A stretch of DNA of 64,000 nucleotides from Ifrita kowaldi (GCA_013398055.1 VZRS01009490.1:124001-188000), one strand, 5' to 3'; shown: positions 33,901-46,310, counted from the stretch's first letter. The notes: generated by a model from the sequence alone, not told the origin. Made by a program: numbers and translations.

Positions 33901-36708
33901 CTAACAAGTATTAGATAACATTGAATCACACCTATTTTACTAGAAAAGGGCAATACTTTGGGAGCATCCTTCTCTCTTCGTGTAGGGACCAGAGTTCCTC
34001 TGATGCTCCCACACTGATACAATTTGGTGTTATGGAAAACATGACTTCCATCATGTATCAGACTGAATAGATTTAAAACCAGAGTCGATCAGAAGAGTGA
34101 ACAGATCCAGAACAGGGAGAGGAGCAGCTAACACTGGACAGGCATTTCTAAACCAAGCCACCATTATTCTTCAGTCTCAGAAGCCTGAGAGTGGAGCCCA
34201 GGTTTTTCAAGTATTTGTGTCATGTCACAGAGCCCACTGCGACCCTTGGCACTTCAGTACAGTAGTTTACTGCCTTTAGACTACAATTTAGATACACTTC
34301 AGCATGACAGAAGGCCAGTGAGTGACCAGAATGAATGTGTGCTTCCCTGTCCTTGCCTCCTTCACACTGACTCAGTGAATCAACTCACTAAATCAAGCCT
34401 GGTGCAGACCCCAGTTGAATACTCATCTTTTGGGGGAATTTTCTGTGTTAAATTCACTTTCCAGATCACTTTGCTGCTGTTTGAGAAGCAGTGCCAGCAT
34501 AAGGGGGTGGTGAGAAGGTCTAAGCAGTGCAAAGAGCCAGGGCAGAATGCATTTATATTGGACAGCAGCCCGAGTTGAAATGCTGCACCCAATTCCTATA
34601 TGAATTTCTCAAGATTCAGCTTCTGCTAAATTATTTATATCTTTTTTTTCCTTCTTCCTAAAGAACCTTGTACAAACTACAGCTCAAACTTTTTCCCTGT
34701 CTCATGGAAGATAAGTTTCCCAGAATTCAGATTCGCCCTCCAACACTTTTCCAGTAAATGAAGGTGCTCTTTGAAGCATGGGACACATCATGAAATTCCA
34801 TGTAAACATGGATACTGAGTCCTGGAGATAACATTTCCTCAATAACCTTGTTATGCTGGAGATTGAAAAGCTTTTAGTCCCTTTCCCCAATCAAAAGTTT
34901 TTTACCTGTGCATCCAATAACAATTTGTCGTTGCAGCCACAGGAGAAAGTTGGGAGCTCTAAGTTTTTTTCAGTCTCATTGGTTCACATTTTTAAAGCAT
35001 CACCTAATCATTTGTTCCTTAAAAATTTGTTTTAAGGTATTTACTTGCATTAAAAGAGCTCAGTAAAAGAGTAGAAGAAGAGAAAGTCATTCTGACACCT
35101 GTAGTGGCCTTCCCACAGACAGCTGGAGGGGTCGTTCATCCTGGATGAGTTGTCACTGCATTTCCAAGGTAGGAGACCCAAGGAGATGGGCTCAAACACC
35201 TATTTAAAGGACCTTCTTACATCATGGCTTAACGAAGGCAGCACCTTCTCAGGTGAGCCCAACCAACCTTAACTCAGCTGTTCTCTCATGTCATCCCTCT
35301 TCTACTGAAAACTGCGAGTTTTAGTAGCATTTTCTTTGGATATCCCATTAATACTGTCTGGCTGGGAACTTGTGAGATGCCAACAAAACATATGGGAATT
35401 GCAGTTTCACATTCACAATTAAGAAGCTGCAGTGAGTCAGAGATGCAGTTGAGTTTATTAGTTAAATTTTTATTTCTCCTCATTGCCCAGACATCACAAG
35501 GAGGACATACCTCTCACATTTTTTTTATTCCTGGCTTAACAGCTAGTTTTAATTCCAAGTTATTTGTTCAACTGCTACAAAAATTCTTATTCACCTGGAA
35601 TTATCTGGCCTGCATAGTTGTGAGCTGTCATTCCCCAGCTATTCTCAGCACAGAAAATTGACAGATAAAGGTGGTGGCAAGTCACAGGGTGACTGATTTG
35701 TATAAATACAGCCACTGCTGCTGTGACAAGCCTGGGCAGAGTTTCAATCCTGGCAATGTCTGTTTTCTCTTCAGCAAGAAACACTCAAGAACAAATTCCA
35801 AAAGAATCTCTGAATTATGGGTTTTCTCTTACTAAGAGAACAATCAGGAAACAAACAATCCAAAAAAAGTTTCACATTTTCTGATATTGTTGGAATGCAG
35901 AAGAATACTCAAGTATTTTTCAAGCCCTCATCTGCTCTGTCTTTGGTTGTCTTCATCATGTACATAGAAGAAAGAATTAGAGGCAAAAGAAGGCACACCT
36001 GTTTTCTATAACAAAAGAACTTCATTCTTCTTTTCTCATCTCCCACAAACTTCAGCACATTTAAAGGCTGAGTTCTGCTGCTTCTACCCACCTTTTGTTT
36101 TTCTAGACATCCATGTATTTTTACCAGCTCTTGGGGTTTTATGGCAAGTCTCACCATTGGTTTATTGAAGTCCCAGCCTTTATGATCACTTGACCACCTT
36201 TAATAAAAAATCAAACAACTGAAGAATTGAACTACCAGAAGACATTGAACATCCTAGTTCTTGCTGTAAAAGTCATTTATAAAGCAAATTTTATCGTGTT
36301 AACCTTATTAATAATATTTGCACCATGCTAGAAACTCTGCCACATTGTCATTATACCTGTCTTAAACCCCACAAAATAGGTTTTGCCCCCTAAAATGATT
36401 CTAAGGGGGACTAAGTTGAGACTGCATAGGTTTGGTTCATTCCATATTGCACATAAACCCAATACTCAATCTTTAAAAGATGACTAAGATCTTAAAAAGT
36501 GACCAAAGGTGAAAAGGTAAAAAGGGCAACCCAAAAATATATGGATGAACTGCTCCTCCATTTACCAAGAAATTGTGAAAGAACAAACAAAAGTCTGAAG
36601 AAACCAAGGGAAAGCAGCATCAGATGCTTCCTTCTGAAGGATTCAATGAATGTCTTGGCACAAGCTGCAAGACAATGAAGAAGAATCAGTGAAAAGTGAA
36701 AAGTTGCA
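30926..36708. other. Intergenic, nothing recognised
   Basis: Unique sequence with frames of at most 118 aa and no domain. The only structure noted is the 12-bp-spaced triple repeat at 32333. Confidence 0.5.
32333..32364 (+). repeat. Three CTTGTGCA copies at 12-bp spacing
   Basis: The octamer CTTGTGCA occurs at 32333, 32345 and 32357, exactly 12 bases apart, with differing 4-base spacers. Confidence 0.8.
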
Positions 36709-36714
36709 TTTATT
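36709..36714 (-). other. Candidate poly(A) signal (AATAAA) for the minus-strand gene
   Basis: The first canonical AATAAA I find on the minus strand below the stop codon lies about 735 bases downstream of it (plus-strand TTTATT). The stretch between (36715-37448) has no repeat or further coding signal and would be the 3' UTR. The hexamer is common by chance in AT-rich DNA, so this is tentative. Confidence 0.35.
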
Positions 36715-37448
36715 GTACCTTTTTGCATTACATGGCTTAGTTTGTAGCCCCACAAGTGGACAACTGAAAAGATAGACCATACAATAGAAGAAAATTGAGA
36801 TTGAAGGACATTACAGATCAGCCGGCCCTTGTGTGTGAATGAAGGATTAATTCATCTGAAAACATCCTTGGCAGGTGTTTGCCTAATGCATTATTAAAAA
36901 TTTCAGTGACAGAGATTCCCATCTTGGTAAACAACATTCTTCAGTGTTCATTGTCCTTAAAAGTTTTTCTCCTTTTCTGAGTTGAATGTCTCCTGCTAAA
37001 CTAATGCTAATTATTTTTTGTTCTGCCAACGGTAGATATGAAGAACTTTTAAATCTTTTTTTCTGAAACAAACTTGCCCCATCTGAGAATGGAAGGGCTG
37101 TATTCTCAGGAGCAAAAAGCCCCAGACACAGCACTTTCTAGGTTCCTGGTTTTTTCTTGATCATGCCACCCAGTCCACGTCCATAGTTTTCCTGCATGGT
37201 CCATCTGTGTCTTGAAAAGTTATACTCCATGCTGGGCTCAGGATATTTGAGGCCTTTCTAGTGTTGAGTAGAGTGGAATGTTATTTTCTCTGAGCCACTT
37301 GTTTGAGCATCTCAGAAACGACAGAGTTGTTCAACAATATCACCTTATTTTTACTTGGTGGTCTACTAATGTCTCCAGGCACTCTTCTGAAGACTTCTAG
37401 CTAAGCAGTCATTCTGAAACATTTTTCTGGGTATCTGTGCCATGACAT
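36715..37448 (-). other. Putative 3' UTR of the 334-aa gene
   Basis: This is AT-rich unique sequence between the stop codon and the first candidate poly(A) signal on the minus strand. No repeat is recognised in it and the frames it holds are short and unremarkable. The assignment rests only on position. Confidence 0.3.
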
Positions 37449-38453
37449 TCAGTCATCATCCACCTGTATGATGTCTCCCAAGGCCATCCTTCGAATGGAC
37501 TGTCTCCTCACAAGAGAGGCTTCATCCATTTCCCTTTGCTTTGCTCCACGCTCCTTCTGCTTTTTGGACACATTTTCAATGAGCTTGCTGGCGTCACTGA
37601 GGGTTTTTTGTGTCCGCTGACCTGCAGTTTTCTTCATGCCTTCTCCCACACTTGGATCTGTGGCCTTTAAGGGTTCAGCTTTCCCGTGGTCTTCCTGCTG
37701 CTCTTTCGTGTGTCTCAATCTGAATCTGCGCCGAGAAACATTTTGGCAGGGATCAGGGATGCTGTCAGGGCTGTTGGACTCTCCGTGCATGTCAGACACC
37801 TGGAGTGTGGGGATTAATCGCTTACAGAGTGTCTTGGGAGCCTCCTCAGCACCTGCTTGTTTAGTCGACTTAGAGGTTGTCTCTGAAGGCAAAATAATTT
37901 GGATTTCTCCAAGGGCTTTGCTGCTTTTAGGGGGTAGGGGATCATCTTTGTTCTCCAGAGCAGCCTTCTCATCCAGCTTGATCTTTTGAAGGTTTCCCAG
38001 CTCCCCCTGAGCCAGATTCTTTACCCGTTTCACATGGGGCTCATTGTGGATGGAGTTGATCACCATCAGCTTCTGAGCAGCCATTTGGGCTTCTCGCTGG
38101 ATGCTCATAATCTTTTGGAGCTGGGCTTCTTTTACTTCCACAGGGATCTCCAGAGGGGCCAACTTCACTGGCCTCTTCAGGGTAACATTCTCTGTGCTAC
38201 ACAACTCATTTGCACAATGCAGGCTGGGAGACAAAACTCCCTCCTTTTTCATCTTTTCTGGCCACAATTTTTTCTCTCCCTGGCATAGCCTCTTCTCTGA
38301 AATCCTTGGAGAAGGAGGCTGGAAACCAAGGTTTCTATGTTCACTTCCTGGCTTGCCTCCTGGCAAGAGGAGAACTGGATTTTTATCAGGCTGCAGGTTC
38401 ACAATCGTGACTTCACTGACAGTGCAGTTGTACTTGGGCTTTTCTTCAGCCAT
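37449..38453 (-). CDS. Uncharacterised 334-aa protein, single large coding exon
   Basis: This is an intact 335-codon frame including the TGA stop, by far the longest uninterrupted non-repetitive frame in the window. The ATG at 38453 follows a strong 3' splice site (TTTCTTTCAG, cut after 38463), leaving nine bases of 5' UTR in this exon. No in-frame stop lies between the splice site and the ATG, so an upstream coding exon is possible. The protein is hydrophilic, with no signal peptide or membrane segment. Visible parts are a PPSPR motif at residues 46-50; a conserved-looking KLAPLEIP segment at 97-104 followed by a probable helix at about 105-133 rich in Gln, Ala and Glu; a basic RRRFRLRH patch at 241-248 that could be a nuclear localisation signal; a charged C-terminal helix at about 286-312; and a PKA-like RRQS site with Ser319, before an acidic VDDD end. 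I do not recognise the family and assign no function. It may act as a nuclear or cytoskeletal adaptor, but that is only a guess from composition. Shorter frames on the opposite strand of this exon are shadows. Confidence 0.85.
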   Translation of the reverse strand: MAEEKPKYNCTVSEVTIVNLQPDKNPVLLLPGGKPGSEHRNLGFQPPSPRISEKRLCQGEKKLWPEKMKKEGVLSPSLHCANELCSTENVTLKRPVKLAPLEIPVEVKEAQLQKIMSIQREAQMAAQKLMVINSIHNEPHVKRVKNLAQGELGNLQKIKLDEKAALENKDDPLPPKSSKALGEIQIILPSETTSKSTKQAGAEEAPKTLCKRLIPTLQVSDMHGESNSPDSIPDPCQNVSRRRFRLRHTKEQQEDHGKAEPLKATDPSVGEGMKKTAGQRTQKTLSDASKLIENVSKKQKERGAKQREMDEASLVRRQSIRRMALGDIIQVDDD

Positions 38454-38461
38454 TGGGACGC

Positions 38462-38478
38462 TCTGAAAGAAAACAAAC
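38462..38478 (-). other. 3' splice site before the 334-aa coding exon
   Basis: Read on the minus strand, a pyrimidine-rich tract (TTTGTTTTCTTTCAG) ends in CAG at 38463, nine bases before the ATG. A second AG two bases further on could also be used. This indicates an upstream exon at higher coordinates, which I could not locate. Confidence 0.7.
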
Positions 38479-41340
38479 AGATGTGGAGATCATTATCCTA
38501 CATTGTATTACTCCTCAGTTAGGTTTCCATGCAATGTTTGGAAGTTTGAAAAGAGTGAAAACTTGATGTCTCTTGAAGTGTACTCCTCATAACCTTAAAT
38601 CCTAATCACTGTGCTCCTTTAGCTGCCTCGCCCCAGGGTAATCCAAAGCAAAGGGCAAATTTAGTCTCCATATCTGGACAACAAATTAACCTGACAGCTG
38701 AATCAGGGCTTGTCTCCTCCATGTCTGTCACTAGTGCAACTCAAACATTACCATTCTTCTTCATACTCTGTCCCAAATACTGAGAGTCCTTTCTAAGCAG
38801 TGAGCAGCACCAGACTGTACACTGAACTCACTAATTTAAAGGAAGTTTAGGGTCTCTAAAACACATGGAAAATACCAGAGAATATATGTTAATTTGGAGA
38901 AGCTCCTAGTTGAGGCTCAGGCATGGGTCCTTCTCTTTTCCTCTGACATTCCGTGATGTGGACTTTTGCGTATACTGACATGTGCTTTATAGGGTAGGGA
39001 AAGTACCTCCATATCCACCAAAATTCTGCCTCGTTTCACAAGGTACTTTTCCATAAAGAATAGACTATCAAACTGATAATGGTTTTGCTTGTGTCAATGG
39101 AAAATATCCTGAAATGTGCCAGGATGCTGTTCAGAATGCTGTGGATACTGTTCAGTTTCAAAAACAGTGAGTCTGGGGTATTAACTAAAGACACTGCTAA
39201 ATGGCAGATGTGGCAAACCTGGAGTTATTTATTTGTCATTGTTCAGAGACACTTTATGTCATGGTTGGGAAATAATATAAGAATCAATAATCAATAATCA
39301 TTATTGTCAATAGTATAAGAATCTCATGGTAAACAGGCCTCTGATGTTCAACTTTCTAGTCCTGCACAGGCATTGACAGGCTCATGGGCAGCATCAGGAG
39401 ACGGGCTCTGTTCCGCTTCTGCCCAAACAAGGAAGTCCTCTCTCCTGAGGTACTTTTTCCATTCCCACTCTGGTTTCTGTACAGACTACACATTTTAGGG
39501 GACAGACAAAAACAATATTCTTGGCTGTATCTCAGACTTCTAGGCCTTATTATCACAAAGATATTTTATTAAGTTATAGTATTAACCTGCTTTTCATCTG
39601 ACAAACAGAGAAAATGAGCTCCTTTCATCTCATCTAATCAAGTCTGTATTGGTAATTCCTGTTCCCTGTTATCGGTGGGATTTTTATTTTTGGTTTAAGT
39701 ACCCAAGCTTAGTATCATTGTAAATAAAAATAATACTTGTCTTGCCCTTTCTGTGTCTTTCTCTTTTCCAGGAAAACACTTAAGGCTGCCCATGACTCTG
39801 TAAATGTGATGTGAAATAAAATAAACATAAATAAGCCCTTGTCCTAAGATGTAGGCATATAAAGCAATGGGACAGAATGAAAGTTCTAATGCAAATGGAG
39901 GTATGGGAGTGGAAACGAAGAAAAGGTAAGCAACGTAGTAACAAAGTATTGTCATTTTGGAAAAGATTTTAGTTAAAAAGCCTTTTATTTACCTTTAAAA
40001 ATCTAGTACCCATCTAAAACCCAGCCACCTAGCCAAGCCTATAGAACAACCTGCCTAGGCAATCTATCTTCCTACTCATGACCACTTTTTGCTCTCATGG
40101 TGCTTTCAGACAAGAGTGACCAAGTGATTGGTCCATTCTCTGCTGCACTCTTCTGAGGAAAATTCAGACAAGTTAAGAAGGCTTGGAGAAATCTTACACA
40201 CCACCTAAATCCGATTGGAGTCCTAATGTTAATACACTTAAACCCTATCCAAGGCTAATGTGCAAGATAAGCTGCATCCTCTGTTGTCATGCACACATTA
40301 CCCAGTACCTTCCAGAAATGTCCATCTGCTATGTCTATCCTCCCACTTAAAATTTAATTAAGTAATTGGCCCAATCTTGTGTGGGTAATTGCTCTGTGCC
40401 CAAAATTCCCTTTGCAGTCAATGAGAGACTCGTGTAAAGAATGACTGCTTCAGGTTCTCTGGATCAAAGTATTATAATAGTGGTATTATCAAAGGGACCA
40501 CCAGCCTTTATTTAGAAACCACAACCTTCATGCAATTTAAACAATTTCTTTCCCAGTCTCAGCTTGCTGATCCTTCTGATATAAACTGCACAGTAATGGG
40601 ACAGCAGAAATAGAAGGGTCACAATACATCACCACTAATTAACTAACTGTATTGAGTGCCCAGTGGCAAATTGGCGTTGAGTGGTTTCAGATCTAGGAAA
40701 CTTGGTGTCCTCCATAAACAGGAATCTGATGTCCCTCTAAAGCCATCTTAGTACCCAGACTGGATGGTACTCAGAGAGAAGTGCTTCAATTATTTTTAAT
40801 TCATTTTGATTTCAGGAGTCTGCTCATTGCTGGGCAATAAACACTTGATTTTGGCTGAAAGTGAGATTCAGAAGAGTCTTACAGAAATCTTGTTCATCAA
40901 CTTGATGACTGTATCAAGAGAAGGCATTGAGCTGAGGTTCCTTTCCAGTATTGGTCCTCTGTTGTTCTACATCTGACAAAATCAGACAGATACAAAGCAG
41001 CCTCAGGCACCCTGAGGTGTCCTATTGGCATGCACCTGGCAGAAATGGGGAACCAAAGTGAGCCAAGCACATAGCATGTGTTGGATAACCTGACAACCAG
41101 CTGGACTTTAGCCAGGAAGTCAATCTGCCAGCAGGGAAAAGCAGCAGGTTGCTGTGCTGCCACAAAGCTCTGCAGGGCTTGAGATCCAAGCCACTATTTC
41201 ATGCACGTCACTTCCCCGTATGGCTCCAAAATACTTCACTAATTCAGTCCTGTCATGGATACACTTCCCAGGAGGTAATATTTGGTCGGTAGCATACACG
41301 ATTATAGATACATCATGATTGAAGGGAATCTTTTAAAAAT
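38479..41340. other. Probable intron or 5' flank of the 334-aa gene
   Basis: Upstream, in gene sense, of the coding exon. No repeat and no second exon could be recognised. An upstream exon must exist if the splice site at 38463 is used, here or further away. Confidence 0.4.
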
Positions 41341-41480
41341 CTTGAAGTGTTCAAGGTCAGGTTGGATGGCGCTTTGAGCAATCTGGTCTAGTGGACAGTG
41401 TCCTTATCCATGGCAGGGAGCTTGGAATTAGCTGATCTTGAAGGTCCCTTCCAACCCAAACCATTCTTTTATTCTCTGAT
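41341..41480 (+). mobile_element. CR1 retrotransposon 3' fragment
   Basis: GTGTTCAAGGTCAGGTTGGA, AATCTGGTCTAGTGGACAG and CCTTCCAACCCAAACCATTC, followed by a decayed octamer tail. Confidence 0.9.
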
Positions 41481-41601
41481 CTTTGCTTCCTTTAAAAATC
41501 CCTGTTTTCTTAGTCACCTTCATGAGGTTTCCTCTCCTTGCTCAATGAAACCAAATTTATAGTGCATTTCATAAGAGTTGAAAGAAAAAAAAGCAAACAG
41601 G

Positions 41602-41624
41602 CACACACACACACACACACACAG
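41602..41624 (+). repeat. (CA)n microsatellite
   Basis: About eleven uninterrupted CA units. Confidence 0.95.
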
Positions 41625-42752
41625 ACATGCAAAACCACCACTCTAAATCCCAAACTCTCCCTACATAACAAAAAGCTTTAATCTCATTGCTACAGGATAA
41701 TCTGTAGTGATAAGCAGATGTTACACAACTCGTGCTTTTCCTTCCCATCATCACGTGTATCAACTGATTGCTGCAGTTCAAAGGGGAGGACAGAAATACC
41801 TAAGAAAGGAAGTTCACAGATCAAATCCTCCAGCTTATCTGGCTGAAAGCTTCTCCCAGAGTGGATTTTATTTTAGTTCACTTCCAAAATAAACACCAAG
41901 CCTTCAGTGTGCCTTAATTCTCCATGTGATGCCTGAAGCCCTGCCACTGAAAACCCCTCTGGCATGTGGAGATCCATTACACATGCTGTCATTCATCAGG
42001 GGAGAGAAACAATTCAGTTTAAACATCTAGGGATGAATGGCTTTGCTTCCACTGCAGATTATGTATGTACAGTAAATAGCTCAGGTCACCATGAATGAAC
42101 AATGCAGCAAACAGAGCCAGCACTTGAATAATTCCCAGAAAAGCCTTAAATATGCAGCCTTGCAGGTTGTCAGATGGCATAATTATCACACCTGCAATGT
42201 CAGGGACTTACATCATCATTTGCTGCTCTAGAAAAATTTAAGTTATATTGTCTGTGAGCCAGTGAGTCTGAAGAGGTCAGAGGGTCCATTGGGCTGGGGA
42301 AGATAAAACATAACCGTGTTCATAATCATCAGTACTGAACACAGTGCTAACATCACACCTGGCTGTCTTGGATCCCAAAACAAACAGGTACCAAGGTGGA
42401 CTGAGTACAGGGACTCCATACAAATAAATTCCTGCTGTGTTTCCTCAGTGGAGGATCCAGAGATCATGTGTCATACTGCCACAACTCCCTTTGCATCATT
42501 GGTATCTTAAAACAGTTGTGGCAGCAAGAAGAGTTACAAAACAGAACAAAGAAAAGATATTTGAGTGGTCTGAAAACCAGTTCATTTTCAGGGAATCTGT
42601 TTCAAATCCCTTTTCCACCACAAGCTGCTCATGGGATGGCAGGGAAGATGTTTTGTCCCTCCCTGACTGTGTTTTTCACCTGTAAATTTGTACTGACTCC
42701 ATCTCTTGAACCATAGGGCCCTAGAGAGCATAAGGTACTCAGCAACAGGAAC

Positions 42753-42809
42753 TTACATTAGTTTGAAATGAAGTTACATTAGTTTCCAAAATAGGTTCCA
42801 AAATAGGTT
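42753..42809 (+). repeat. Small local duplications
   Basis: TTACATTAGTTT occurs at 42753 and 42774. Directly after it CCAAAATAGGTT occurs twice in tandem, at 42786 and 42798. These look like replication-slippage products. Confidence 0.8.
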
Positions 42810-44655
42810 CAATTCTAGATAACTTAATTTTCAGAAAACAAGTGCTCTATAAAAGGTGGTACCTGTTGAATAATCAAAGACCGAAAGAATCTATAATCAC
42901 TTGAAAATTATGTCAAGTACAAGTTTTGCTTATAGAGGAGTTGTTCTTACATTATGGGTTTTATTTGGTGAGTGACAGAAGGTCTGGGGCATAACCTAGT
43001 ATTTGCAATCATTGACCTGAAAGAATGCTTTGTGAAAACACTTAAAATTTGTTCATAAAATTTGGGGGATCTTAAGAGGAATCATCAGATTTTATACAAT
43101 TTAGAACACTTTTATTCCTAGTGTTATTATTACTTTAATATCTCCTCCCTGAATTCATGAGTTTGAGTTCTAGGAAACCCACAGAAGATTGTCCCTTGCA
43201 GGCACACTCAATTTCCAAACCTTGGAGTCTCCAGACTTCCCATATGCCTCCCCAGCTTTACTGAGCAACCTCCATCTTGGGAAGCTTCTTATTGGGATTT
43301 GCAATATTGCAGGAAAGAAGAGGAAGTGCAGGACTCCAATCCTAATGACAAGTAAGTCATGTAAACTAACTTTTCCAGCTTCCACATCTAAATAGGGACA
43401 TTGTTCCTTATTTAGATCAAGACAAAGATTTATAAAAAATGAGCAACAAATATTAGATTTCTAAATCCAGATTTAAGATATAAATAAATGACCTCTTTTT
43501 CAACAGTGGCACTGGATTTTACTCCTTAAATTCAGCCAACTTATTTAAGGATCTTGACTGTAACTCAAAATTCCAGCTTCAGCTTCAAAATTCTTATTGT
43601 CAATTGTTAGAATAAGGAGATTGATTTCCTGAAGTTCTGAGCACCTCCAAATCCCAGCCATCTCAACAAGACCATATGAGAAGTAAAGGCGTGTACATGC
43701 AGTTGGACCACTGCTGACCAGGATGTGTGTCTGACATCACAGCACAAGCCTAAATCTTCTCACTGCTGTGAGGGAAGAGGAGCAGAAATGAAAAATGCAG
43801 TATTTCCTGCTAACTACCAGCTCCTGCTTATGTTACGTGCCCACAAGGATCACAGCACAAGCAGAACCTGCAGACAAAGAGATTGCGCTCTCCCCTTGCT
43901 GTTTTTTTCTTAATTTAGAGCTTGGCACTGTAAAATCCAGACTGATGGAGCTATCTGCTGCGGTGGAAGCTCATGCCTAGGAATTAATGTGGTACCCTGC
44001 CCGATCCCACTCATAACAGAGGCCAGAACCGTGGAGTCAGAGAGAGCAACTCTGCCATCATTCAATGTCTGTTCTCTGGGTGCCACTCATCCACTGCACT
44101 CAGAAATACCCAGGGAGAAAAGCACCTTTTCTCAGTTCTCCCAGGCAATATTTCATTCAGAACAGAAGAATGAGCATCCCTGTCTTCTGAAAAGGAGGTG
44201 TCAGCAGTGCCACTATTTTTCTTAAAATATAAGGGCTAGAAAATTCACTTTCTCAGACAGATACCCTCAAGCCCACATATCCTATCTCTCCATAGAACTG
44301 GGGGTTCATTTCTCCTTCCAGAATTGTTCTTTTTGGTTTTCTTTGGCCAGTTAGGCCAGAAGTGAAAAAATGACATGACTGCATGGTCTGGTAGTAGGGG
44401 CAGCTTTGGATGCACCCTTTGGCAAGGACAATTTAATACAATTTGCTTCACTGCCAAAATCTTCTAGAATGTCCAGTTATAAGGCTAAAAGCTCCCCTCT
44501 CACTTTCATACCCCTTGCTGCAACATGTTTTTATCTCCACATCTCTAGCAGAAGGATTTGAGGTTGTTTCTAGCCCAGGATTGTCTCATGTTTTTGTTAG
44601 GACATGCTCCCACTGGGTTGCTCCCGGTTTCATTTCATCAGAACTGTGGATTCTG

Positions 44656-44664
44656 TATAAAAGG
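44656..44664 (+). promoter_or_regulatory. TATA-box-like element
   Basis: TATAAAAGG matches the TATA consensus and is followed 163 bases later by a possible donor, AAGCAG|GTATTC (44826/44827). The frame from the first ATG after a plausible start site (44711) is very short, so this would be a non-coding or 5' UTR exon. No repeat is recognised here. Chance occurrence is quite possible. Confidence 0.25.
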
Positions 44665-46175
44665 AGAGGCTTTGTGGAGGCATTTGGGAGCTATTTGAAG
44701 GCTGTCAACAATGGACAGGAGCCAGCTCTGCCCTCCTTAGCTGCTAGAATCGAGTCTGAGGTGGATGCCTGAGGCACCCTCCACTCCAGGACCAGAGAAT
44801 GACCAGCTCTCAGTCTCTGAAAGCAGGTATTCCAGACATCACCTCAGACTGTGGAGTGGCTCATCTTCCAGGAGATCCTGTCCCAGTTCAACAATTTTGT
44901 GGCTGAAGGTAAAGGAGGGAAGCTCAGACCAGGGAGCCAGCAGTGACCTGGAGCCTGCAAAGCAGAGTCCTGCTCTTTAATGGCTGGGACGGGCCCTGAA
45001 TTCTACCCTTTGTGATAATTTTCTTACCCACATTCTATGGCTATTACTGACTTCAGACTGTCGCTCCTTAAATACATTTTTCACAAGTTCCTATTAAACT
45101 GTGGGTAGCATATAGTGTTATACCAGTATTGATGTTAAAGCAGAATTACCTGCTAGTCCTGCTAATCCACTGATGCTTTGACAGCAGGGATCTCACAAAT
45201 AGATTCTTCATGAAAAAATGATTAAACATGACCTGAAAGGCCGCAGCTTTCCAATTCCCTGAAAACTTACCATTTCCTTGTTGAATGCTGTAGCATTTAA
45301 AGCCAAAAGAATCAACGACAGCCCATCCTCTGATCCACTAATGACATGGATGTTGAAGGATTTTGATGTCACTTTTTTTATCCTCAAGCCTATTATCTGG
45401 CTCTTCTGCCTTTCGCTCTTCAAACAGAGGCCGCTTTAGAGAGATTGCAGTGGGCGGGCAGGGAATGTAGGAACTGTTCCACTTTTTGTATGGACTTAGT
45501 CCACAGCTAGAGACAAGTCACTGAATATCTCTGAGCCTCACAATCAAGGGATGTCCTTTAGAGATCTTTTAGGAATTGGGAGTCTGTTAAATCTGCTGTA
45601 CTGCTCGAGAAAATTGCTTTAACCTCTTTCAGCCGAAATTTACCTCTGGCTTCAGCAGGACAGTGTTTGGTGTATTCCACTCTGCCCAGTGGTCCTAAAA
45701 TGGTGCAGTGCTGTTCAGTTTCTGTGCTCTGACCTGGGAAGGGCTACATTTCAATGACATGTGGATCCCTGCACTATTTGGAGACCGCTGTAGGACATTC
45801 CAGATGGTAGGCAGAATTCATTAATCTTTGTCATGAAAATTTAATTCATATGAAGGTAATAAATTGTTTATGTATAAAATAGGCAGCACTAATACATAAG
45901 CATTCAGGGCTGAATCACACCAGGATACAGGCACACACAGCTCACAGTGAACTCAGCTTTTTGGCCATTACAACAACAATCAATTAAATAGAATTATTAA
46001 GTGCAGATACTCTGTATTTGGGTAGAATATGCCAACACAATAGCTGCTGCACTGTTAAAACAACCCACCCCTCCCCATAGTAATTTTAACTCAATCTTAA
46101 GAAGCCAGCAGTGATGGAAGAGAGAAAAAAACATAATAATAGAGAGAGCATCTAACAGCCTGGGCTTGCTGCCGC

Positions 46176-46191
46176 ATTTGCATTGACGTCA
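46176..46191. promoter_or_regulatory. Octamer motif abutting a perfect CRE
   Basis: ATTTGCAT (46176-46183), the POU/OCT octamer, is followed with no spacer by TGACGTCA (46184-46191), the palindromic cAMP response element bound by CREB/ATF proteins. Both are perfect matches. The surrounding 300 bases are less AT-rich than their flanks and carry further sites, which favours a real regulatory segment. No experiment or conservation data are available here. Confidence 0.5.
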
Positions 46192-46302
46192 GAGCAAACA
46201 AGATTAAATGAAGGCAAGCGCAGCTACAGAAATGTGACCTTAAACACAGCCTCGGAGTTGCAGATACTGCCAAAATCTTAGCTGTAACTCCACCTGGCTG
46301 GC

Positions 46303-46310
46303 TGACGTAG
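46303..46310 (+). promoter_or_regulatory. Second CRE-like site (TGACGTAG)
   Basis: This is a near-match to the CRE, 119 bases from the perfect one. It is followed at 46366 by GTGAGA, a good plus-strand splice donor context (CACG|GTGAGA). On the minus strand CGCG|GTGAGC near 46384-46390 is an equally good donor. The segment could therefore hold a first exon on either strand. Confidence 0.35.

Larger units (their letters stand above)
41481..46149. other. Intergenic or intronic, no gene seen
   Basis: Holds the CA repeat, the small duplications at 42753 and the TATA-like element at 44656. Otherwise unique sequence. Confidence 0.45.

Noticed and set aside
37636..38522. Several 60-121 aa frames on the plus strand
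   Set aside because: They are antisense shadows of the 334-aa coding exon.
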